In this document: in pieces, positions 27,468-36,000 of the stretch
Position numbering within the stretch: position 1 is the first letter of the stretch
Layout: every line of letters begins with the position of its first letter
NCBI GenBank assembly: GCA_034440575.1
Contig: JAOTOL010001172.1
Span: forward strand, 1 to 64,000
Length of the DNA: 64,000 nt
Origin: Imbricaverruca yamaguchii
Lineage: Eukaryota > Arthropoda > Thecostraca > Neoverrucidae
Direction: 5' to 3'
Notes under the pieces: generated by a model
Seen by the model: only the letters and a program-made list of their open reading frames with translations
The model's database searches: none
What the model was told of the DNA's origin: nothing
Translations under genes and position numbers: made by a program

Positions 27468-27905
27468 CTAATACATAATTGCACGGAGAATCAGAATATG
27501 GATGTTTTCGAAAATCGACGACACTTATACCTTTTTCGAAAAATGATATGATATAAAATATATAATGTAAAATATAATAAAACATGGATGTTTAAATTCA
27601 TTTTATAAAAAAAAGATATTATGCAATGCCATACTACGTTTGCTTTATAAAACATTTTACAGAATGGAACAATAATGATAAACCTTATATCGCATTGAAA
27701 TTTGCAATGAGCAAAAAAGTCAGCATATGACGTCATCGTGACGCAATAACCGTTAGACCTAGGGACCTAAAAACATCAGATTCGTGTTCTCGGCCCGAGA
27801 CAACCCCTGGAAAAAAAAGATATTATGCAATACCTACCTAACAAACTTGCATGGAAATCCGAGGTGGTACTGTGTTATCGAGGTGTCGAGTTTCCGAAGA
27901 GTGAC
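27468..27905 (-). repeat. Inverted repeat arm, copy 2 (about 430 bp)
   Basis: Reverse-complement partner of 24478-24905. The two arms enclose about 2.56 kb, including the MITE-like tandem duplication. Confidence 0.85.
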
Positions 27906-28434
27906 CCCATACGAAAGCAGACCACCTAATCTAGTAGGTTTTATAGTAGTAAGCAGGAATGGTATATATCTGTAGTAAGGAGGAATGTGCGAAATTTGTA
28001 GTAGAATTTGTTAGGATTTTGGGATATACGGTGACATCATGTAAACATTCCAAATACGTTATAAAACCTGGCTAAGATTCATCAGTGGCGCAGCAAAGAC
28101 ATCAGAATGTTGTGGTTAGGCATACGGTGTTTCTGATTGTTGGTATGGGAAATTGAAATATGAGGCTAAGGAATATTGTTTGGATTCTTAGGTGATTGCA
28201 CATGCTCTTAGCTTACGTGCAGAATTTCTTCATAGGATACAACAACCCTTAACCTGTTATCGTTCATAACCCTTAAATTTTGACAATTGAAATTGAAACC
28301 ATAGCTGGATTTGCCAAATATGACATAAAGACATAAAGACATAAAGACATAAAAGATTAGTGCAACTATGAGCCACAAGGGCCCTTCTTGGTTGCACTCT
28401 GTACACTGAACCAGTTGCACACCAAAACTGTTAA

Positions 28435-31400
28435 TCATCCCTCCCTGTAATACTGAAAAGCAAGCCCTATATTCTTAGAATGATTGTCTATGCTGTTTTT
28501 AAAGATGTTCAATGTGCTGCTACTGACGATGTTTTCTGGCAGCTGGTTCCAGTGTTCCACTACCCTGTTGGTGAAGAAAGTTTGCCTTAACCTTGTTCTG
28601 CTGTGGTTAACTTTAATTTTGAATTTATGACCTCTAATTGCATCATTTCTGTTAAATTCAAACATTTCCCCAAGGTATCCCCTCTCCAGACCATTGACAA
28701 ATTTAAAGACCTCGATGAGATCTCCTCTCAGCCTTCTATATCTAAGTCAAAACATATTCAATTTCTTCAATCTTTCCTCATATGCCAGGTTGCTTATGCC
28801 ATTAACCATTTTTGTAGCCCTCTTTTGTACTCTCTCCAAAAGCCAACAATCTTTTTCATAGCTAGGAGACCAAGCTTGGATGCAGTAATCCAAATGTGGC
28901 CTGATGTATGCACAGTAAAGCTTCCTGATCACTTCCTCACTTCTGTATGATACATTCCTATTTATTGCCCCGAGCATTCTCAGTGCCTTCTTCCTGGCTT
29001 CCTTGGTCTGTTCTGATGCTCCCAGTTTTGTGTTTAGAATAACACCTAAATCCTTCTCCTGTTGAGTCACTTATAGCATTTGGCCACCCATCAAGTATGG
29101 AGCCTTCATATGCTGCTTACCTACATGCATGATTTTGCACTTATCAAAGTTAAATTTCATTTGCCATTCTTCGGACCACTTCACAAGTTCGTCTAAGTCT
29201 TTTTGCAGCGAGATGTGCTCATCCTGACCTGTTATTGCTCTAAAGACCTTCAAATCATCCGCAAATTTCAAAACTTTACTGCTTAGGCCACTTTCAATGT
29301 TATTTACAAATATAATGAACAGTAATGGCCCTAGTACTGACCCCTGGGGGACTCCACTAAGAACATTTTGCCATGATGACTTTGTACCATTTAGCATCAC
29401 TCTTTGCTGTCTATCTGAAAGCCACAACTCTATCCATTTTAAGATGCTACCTGCAATACCATGGGACTGAAGCTGTATCATTAACCGTTTATGGGGTACC
29501 TTGTCAAAGGCCTTACTAAAGTCAAGATATGCTACATGAACCTGATTTCCCTGATCAAATTGTTCTGTAGCGAAGTTCAAGAAGTCCAAGAGGTTTGTGA
29601 GACACGATCGTCCTTTTCTAAACCCATGTTGAGTATTTTGAATCAATCTGCTACCTTCCAGATAACTAACTATTCTATCCTTGATAATTGATCCGAGTAC
29701 CTTGCATACTAGGGATGTGAGACTTATTGGCCTATAGTTTTCAACTTTCCCTCTTTCTCCTTTCTTGAAAATAGGAACTACATTTGCCCTTTTCCAATCG
29801 GTTGGAATTTCATTATGTGAAACTGATCTACAAAATATTATACTAAGTGGAAATGCCAGTTCCTTTTCAGTTTCCCGCAACACCCTAGCATAAATTTCAT
29901 CAGGTCCTGCTGCCTTATTTTGCTTTATTTTCCTGATATGATTGTAAACAACATCACTATCAATGAAATCAACATCATTTGTCAGATCCCATGTCACTGA
30001 ACTATGGTGTATGGTCGGCAGATTGGTCATATCTTCCAATGTAAACACTGATTTGAACTGCTTGCTCAGCTCCTCAACCATCTCACTATCCTCACCCAAT
30101 GTAGTCCCGTTTACTTCCAGTGGACCAATTGTGCTAGAAACTTTACTCAGCTTGTAGAAACTAAAGAACTTTTTACTGTCCCCATTACAGTTTCTAGCTA
30201 AATCCAGTTCTTTTGCTCGCTTTGCTGCTCTGGTTTTTTGCTTCACAGTGTCTCTAGCTTTTCGATACGCCTTTAGATTAACGACATTTGAGGCTTCTTT
30301 AAAAACTCTAAATGCAGTTTTCTTAGCCTTAATTGCTTTTATCACGTCTGGTGTAAGCCATGCTAGCTTTCCTACCCTTCTTTTGCGTCTTTGCTTTTGG
30401 GGGACATGTCTAATCTGAGTTTCCTTCAAGTAAGATTTGAACTTTTCCCACATTTCACAGGCATTTAAATTGGAGAATTCTTCTTCCCATCTGATGGCAC
30501 TTAAAGCCTCTCTCATGCCGTTAAAGTCTGCTCTGTTGAAATTTGGAACCTTTACCAAATTATCCTTGATAATTTCCCCTACATGTGCCTTGAATCTAAC
30601 TATGTTATGGTCACTTTTTCCCAGAGTTTCGCCTACAGTCAAGTCTTGAACCAAGTCACTTAAATCCGAGAATACAAGGTCCAAGAATGAACCATGCCTG
30701 GTAGGTTCCGATACAAACTGGTGTAAGAACAGGTCCTCTTCAAGGCATTTCCTAAACATTTTGCATGATGGGGTGCCAACACCAGCATATTCATAACCTT
30801 TTAGATTAAAGTCACCGAGAATAAGGCACTTCCTCTTAAAGTTTCTACTGATTTCCTCACAAATCACCTTGTCAAGCTCTAGTTGCTGAGAATGTGGCAG
30901 GGTTCCTGATCGGTAGAAAGCTCCTATCCTAAGAGTATTGCTGTTGCCTTTTCCCACAGTGACATCAAGCCAAATGGACTCCACAGACACATTTTTATCC
31001 CCACCTGCTACTTTTTGAGAACTGAATAAGCTATTCATATAGAGCATTACACCACCCCCTTTCATTGCTGGACCCCTATTGCACGAAAACATATTGTATC
31101 CCTGGATCTCATAGTCCTGTAAGTTATCTCCAAAATACCCTTCACTGACCCATGCCTCCGTAATGCAAACAAAATCCGGTTTCTCCTCAGCAACATAACA
31201 CTTGAGCTCATCAAATTTGGAACGGATACTCTGAGCATTCAACATCATACACTTAACGAATGCTCCATAACCACCTTTGGCTTTTTCATATTGAGGAGTT
31301 CTTTTATCACTAGATGAACTATAACTCTGTCCCCTTGAGTTGCTGCTGTCCCTATTTGCAGACTTTGAGGTTCTATTGCCTTGTCTGACACTATTGGAAT

Positions 31401-31437
31401 ATTCCTGAGTTGGCAATGCAATTTCATCCCTCCCCAC
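28435..31437 (-). pseudogene. CR1-like ORF2: endonuclease and reverse transcriptase, two stops
   Basis: One continuous frame of about 1000 codons, interrupted by TAA at 29071-29073 and TGA at 28747-28749, both by in-frame substitution. In order: an apurinic-like endonuclease (NAQSIRSKFDEL, ITEAWVSE, GDFNLKG, SDHNIVRF), a basic linker (QKQRRKRRVGKLAWLTPDV), then the reverse transcriptase (NYRPISLTSLVCKV, LDFSKAFDKVPH, GVPQGSVLGPLLF, FADD with codons at 29254-29265). A CR1-type C-terminus follows (RRLRGDLIEVFK, FFTNRVVEHWNQLPENI). The protein nicks target DNA and primes reverse transcription of its own RNA. The frame stays open upstream of the listed GTG to about 31504, overlapping the end of ORF1. 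Confidence 0.93.
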
Positions 31438-31445
31438 CCCATTTC

Positions 31446-31517
31446 CTAGTTTCCCTGAAGGACATGCTCGTATACTTTGCCTAACACATGGACCCCCTTC
31501 TCAGAAAAGTAAAATGA
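31446..31517 (-). pseudogene. CR1-like ORF1, C-terminal fragment
   Basis: The frame ends ...LQGN-stop, with stop codon at 31446-31448. Its residues SEKGVHVLGKVYEHVLQGN align with SKRGVELLSNRYEEALNRKQGN, the end of ORF1 in the LINE at 35-39 kb. Everything upstream is lost by truncation. Confidence 0.75.
31449..31455 (-). promoter_or_regulatory. Candidate -1 frameshift site, LINE at 28-31 kb
   Basis: Minus-strand GGGAAAC, positioned as G GGA AAC in the ORF1 frame and followed at once by TAG. A -1 slip enters the open ORF2 frame. A G-rich run lies just downstream (minus strand, about 31425-31440). Confidence 0.5.
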
Positions 31518-31900
31518 ACGTAAACTTACCGGTAAATTTGTGCTTTGATGCGTTTTATGAATCCATGGAATTTATCATTCCAATGCAATGTTTATGAAGG
31601 TGACTGAGATGATAGGATTAATAATTTTCTGTGTAAATTATTACTTTTCAGGTTGTGAGCAAAATAACACCAAAAAAGGCTTTCGCACTTAGGTAGCATA
31701 GCATAAAAAGAAATGTTTCGAAATAAAAGTGCAGCATAACCTAACCTTACCTATCCTAACTTCTCTCTCGTGAAAAAAAATCGTTCCCAGATACGCTTTG
31801 GAATATTATCATCTTGAATGTGCCATGAACACCAGATGACAACAGCATACGTGCTATGACAGATATAGCCATAGTTCATATTTGGCATGTTGGCATTGGC

Positions 31901-32235
31901 ATGCGGGGACGAGTTGTCCATGGTTGGTTATTGGCTTACGACACATCGACCATTAAGTCATGTAGCGTCGCCGATCTCTCACGCCGATTGGTCGCGGGCG
32001 AAGAGTAGCGACAGGTGAGACTCAAACCCACAACCTTTCGATTGTGAGACGAGCAACTTACCCTTAGGCCACTCGCCCCCGAGTTGTCTATGGGTAAGTT
32101 GCCTGTCTCATAGTCGAAAGATTGTGGGTTCGGGTCTTACATGTCGCTTCTCTTCGCCCGCGACCAATCGGCGTGAGAATTGGTGACGCTACATGACTTA
32201 ACGGTCGACGTGTCATAAAACCAATAACCACCACC
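31901..32235 (+). mobile_element. SINE-1 copy split by a nested SINE-1
   Basis: The head (GGGGACGAGTTGTC, 31905-31922) is separated from the body (32080-32235) by the reverse-oriented SINE-1 at 31923-32079. The body carries GGTAAGTTGCCTGTCTC, a B-box-like GGGTTCGGGTCTT, the GGTCGACGTGTCATAAAACC hairpin end and an AATAACCACCACC tail. Confidence 0.85.
31923..32079 (-). mobile_element. SINE-1 (tRNA-derived), nested
   Basis: A full-length minus-strand SINE-1. Head GGGGGCGAGTGGCCTAAGG, B-box-like GGGTTTGAGTCTC, core CGCGACCAATCGGCGTGAGA, end hairpin and AATAACCAACCA tail. It is flanked by 13-bp duplications (31910-31922 and 32080-32092, one mismatch) of the host SINE's own head. Confidence 0.88.
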
Positions 32236-33034
32236 ATGCATGACCTGCGCCTTACTCTCTGCTCTCTAGCTATGTATGAAGTAATACGAAGGTAAGGTAT
32301 TTTGTGGAATAAATTGGAATTACCTGAGGTGCAGATTATCAAGATTGATTTAAGAATTATGTCGGTGTATCAATATATGCATGCCGGAATTCCTCCAAAG
32401 TTTTAAGAGCAGCATGAAAGTCCATTTTGATGGAAATATCCTCATTTCCAACTATGATGCTTTTGTCAAATCAATTTGCTTTTGGATTGTCATGCATAAT
32501 TAATGTCATTTTCGTACTGGAGTGCAAATGCATTGGAGCATTCTTTCTACATGGCCACATCCTAGACTGTAAATATTTTCAACTTGAGGTGCACTGTGTC
32601 CATCAGCTGGTTCACAAAGACCCATGGACCCTAAAGGAAATGCACACTGAATGCACTTTGGATACAAATTGGACCAACTGCAGTGCAATGAATACCATTA
32701 ATAAGAGAATTTGTGGCTATGCATGCCTGGAAAGATGAAGGAAGCACTGAGCCAATTCTTTTTACGGCAAGTAAGGTGCATTTTTATGAAATAGAAATTA
32801 AGGTTGCCATTCGGTAGGAATACCTGGTAGTAATGTTGGAGAACAGCATTAGTTATATCTGTGATATTTTCTCATTCCAAAGCGGTGTAAAAAAGGAGCT
32901 GAAGGATGCATGTGTTATTCATGCCAACATTATAAGCTTCAGTACACTAGATATTCAATTTCAGGGCAATTTTAATTGAACTTTCATCAGTTCGTGGAGT
33001 GGTTTGGTCACCTTGTGGCCTCACTAGATTCATT

Positions 33035-33035
33035 T

Positions 33036-33101
<66 letters not shown>
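33035..33101. repeat. (AT)n microsatellite
   Basis: About 66 bp of pure AT/TA. Confidence 0.95.
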
Positions 33102-33103
<2 letters not shown>

Positions 33104-34025
33104 GGATCACGGGTATTCATTTCTGAAAATGATTGGGTTGCAAAATACATTAAGTTAATGGGAAGCCCCAAATTGATGGGACGCACGCTCCATGGTACCC
33201 TATATTAAAAGTATAAATTATTGGTGGACAGAGCCAACACTGAGGGGGCATGCGCCCCTCAAAAATACATCAAAGAACACCCCTGGTCTAGACGTATATG
33301 AATGAAAAATGGAAAACAATCCTGAAAGCATACTGCTTGTTCCGTATCCGCACATGTCTACTGTGCAGCGATTGGTGTAGCGATGATAGGAGCGTGACAT
33401 TCCAACCGGTATCGGTGCCTCCGCCGGTAGTCTAAATATACCGTTGTCGGCGCCTTTCCTGGTCGAGGAGTACACCTTCCCATGGAGCTACTCCTGTGGC
33501 ATGGGAGTCACATGCTCCCAGTTTCCCATCCTTGTTTACGCCCTTGCACAGAGTAGGGAATAATTATGTTGCAACAGTTATCTCTTATTTGCTCCTACTG
33601 CCATTTCCAGCCGTGATCTTCAGTTGGCACGTCTCATCATACTGTTACTACCCGTGGGACCTCGCGAGTCCTGCCGAGCTCGACATGAATGCAGTCAATG
33701 ATGGTCCAAGCAAAAAGTACTGATGTTAGTCAAAGGTAAGTCTCATATTCGTGGACAAGATTCTTCAAGTTTTCAAATTAATCTGATTTTGTCCCATTTT
33801 TATGGTATCTTATGGTATTTTATGGTATTTTAGATCTGAAATGTCGTATGGACAGCACGGAAGTGCCTACGGGACAAAGCAATTGTCTAACCCATGTGAC
33901 GTCACCGATTGCCAAATAATATAGGAGTGCCCATGGTAAACGTGATAAACAGTCGGCATCACGAAGCAACTGCGACGGTGGTACTGGTTTATCGGGTGTG
34001 GGGGAAGGGTGGGTGTGTGGTTTAT

Positions 34026-34060
34026 CCATTGACCTATATAAGTCTTGTATAGGTCAATGG
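34026..34060. repeat. 13-bp perfect hairpin
   Basis: Arms CCATTGACCTATA (34026-34038) and TATAGGTCAATGG (34048-34060) around a 9-nt loop. Confidence 0.8.
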
Positions 34061-34420
34061 GTTTATCACATCTCGGTGAATATGCTAAGCAGGTACCTAC
34101 CTGCATAGTGGTTTATCACGTGTGGTTATAGCGATGGTTTGTCGCGGATAAAACGTTGCCCTCGACTCCCTTAACAAAATGTGGGAAGTTTATAACATGT
34201 ATGGTTTTGGTGGGAGGTATGCGTGATGAAGTGGTAAAGTTACAAAATACCAGGATAGCATACCTAGCTAGGCAGGTACCTACAGACTTGTGTTGGATTG
34301 CCTAAGACCTATTGGTGGTGGATTGTGTAAATCTACTGATGTTGGATGACCTAAAGCCAGATGGTGCTGCATTGCCTAAAATCTTCTGTACATTTGACCT
34401 TCATGAAGCACAAATAAGAT

Positions 34421-34475
34421 GGTCGCTGTATGACTGAAGCAGTCGAAGCGCCCCCAAGCCCAAATAACCAACCAA
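34421..34475 (+). mobile_element. SINE 3'-hairpin fragment
   Basis: Hairpin 34421-34453: outer stem GGTCGC/GCGCCC with one mismatch, inner stem GACTG/CAGTC. It is followed by CAAGCCCAAATAACCAACCA, the SINE tail. Confidence 0.7.
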
Positions 34476-35116
34476 GCACAAATAAGGGTTTGGTTTGATT
34501 GAGTGGTAGATTTGCAGATCAGGGCAACATGATTGTTTGGAATGTTGTGTAACATGTTTGGCTTTACATGCACCCACATCCATGATGACTATGATGAGAT
34601 TGTACTGTAAGATAATTTTTGGATTCTTGGATTTTTTTAATGCAATGTCTATGAATGAGATTGACATGGTGTGACCACTCATTTCTTCTACAAATACACA
34701 CAAATACTACATTCAGCAAGTATGGTGCAGAAATCATATTTACCTTGTAATATTGTTGGGTGTTGTGGACGGGTACTACAGTGTTTGATTCAGTGGTGTA
34801 TATTTGTGTGGTGTGAGCTCTGTAGTGTGTAATTCTAGAGTGTATAATTCTATAGTGTAGGCTTCTGTAGTGAATAAGTTTGTGTCAAATTGGTGTGTAA
34901 GTTTAAGATAGATTTTAGGACTAAAATAGTGGGCATAAATTACAGTAGGTATCTTCATATCTAGTGTAATTATACGGGATTATAGTGTATTGTAGATACT
35001 TATAGGCTATATTACTGTATTACTGTAGATATATTACAGTAGATACTTGTAGGCTTACAAGCTTACAGTAACTAGACTTAGTACTAAGAGTAGAAAGAAA
35101 AAAAACAACAACAAAA

Positions 35117-35989
35117 ATGGAAGGAGACTGTGGGAATTGTAAGTGTGTGGGAATCATTGGGGACTTGAGTAAGAGGTTAGATATGTTAACGGGGGAGGTG
35201 GAGTGCTTGAAGTGTTTGGTGGCGGGACCCATCATGGGAGGTGCCAGCCAGGCAACTCGGGTGCCCGAGCGGAGGACTGATGGGAGTTTGGATGGCTTGG
35301 TCCGGGATGGTGGCAGTTGGAAGGTGGCAAGGCGCCATAGCACCCGACTGGCGCTAAGGAAGGTGGACATGGGCGTCCCAATTAAAAATAGGTTTGATGC
35401 ACTGGAGGAGAGGGAAGGTAATGATGAGAGGGACGGAGGTGGGATGACCAGATGGCTGAAGATAGAGATGGAGAGAGAGAGGTTTTAGTCATAGGGGATT
35501 CCAGGGTTCGGTACATGGATCGAACATTTTGTAGCAAGAATCCCAGCAGACGGATGCGTGTTTGCTACCCGGGAGCGCAGGTGAAAGATGTTAGGGATAG
35601 GCTGGAGGGAGTAATGAGGGGAAGTGGAGAGGGTGCAACGGTAATTGTGCAGGTTGGAGTTAACGATGTAGGAAAAAATAATACAGAGGAAACAATGAAA
35701 GCCTATAGGGCTTTGATAGGTAGTTTAGCAGGAAGTAGGAAAAGAGGAGTGGTGACATCCATCCTCCCTATGGTCCATGCAAGCATGGAGTGGTATTCGA
35801 GGGCCATTGGGCTCAATACCAGGGTGGCCAACATTTGTAAGGAGCTTGGGGTGCAGTTCTTGGATTTGTGGGGGAGTTTTGGGGAGGACGGAGATGTTTG
35901 CTTTAGATGGATTACATCTGAGCAAGAGAGGAGTGGAATTGCTCAGCAATAGGTATGAGGAGGCTCTCAACAGGAAACAGGGAAACTAG
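35117..35989 (+). pseudogene. CR1-like ORF1 with SGNH/GDSL esterase domain, two frameshifts
   Basis: The N-terminal part has CGNCKC and a short coiled-coil-like stretch (LSKRLDMLTGEVECLKCL). The rest is an SGNH hydrolase fold: VLVIGDSRVRYMD with the nucleophile Ser, VQVGVNDV, and DGLHLSKRG with the Asp-His pair. Esterase domains in ORF1 are known for CR1-like elements; their role is unclear but they may act on membranes or assist RNP handling. Two frame changes interrupt it. One lies in GAGAGAGAGAG near 35470-35481, where one extra AG would explain it. The other is a single-base gain near 35890-35905, just before the catalytic Asp. The stop at 35987-35989 directly follows GGGAAAC. Confidence 0.85.
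35980..35986 (+). promoter_or_regulatory. Candidate -1 frameshift site, LINE at 35-39 kb
   Basis: GGGAAAC in register G GGA AAC with the ORF1 frame (CAG GGA AAC TAG). A -1 slip gives GGG AAA CTA, exactly the ORF2 frame, which is open from 35959. ORF2 has no in-frame ATG until 36115, which lies inside the endonuclease domain. A G-rich run (GG..GG....GGGGGG) follows at 35989-36004. Confidence 0.55.
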
Positions 35990-36000
35990 GCAGGACATGG

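Larger units (their letters stand above)
28323..31517 (-). mobile_element. CR1-like LINE, 5'-truncated, nearly intact ORF2
   Basis: A minus-strand non-LTR retrotransposon. It keeps the last twenty or so codons of ORF1 (about 31446-31517), all of ORF2 (28435-31437), a 3' UTR with a GGGCC-CTTGT-GGCTC stem-loop, and an 8-bp terminal repeat (ACATAAAG on the plus strand, 28323-28354). Eight-bp terminal repeats are typical of CR1. ORF1 homology fades near 31517, so the copy is 5' truncated. With only two nonsense codons it is a fairly young insertion. Confidence 0.92.
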
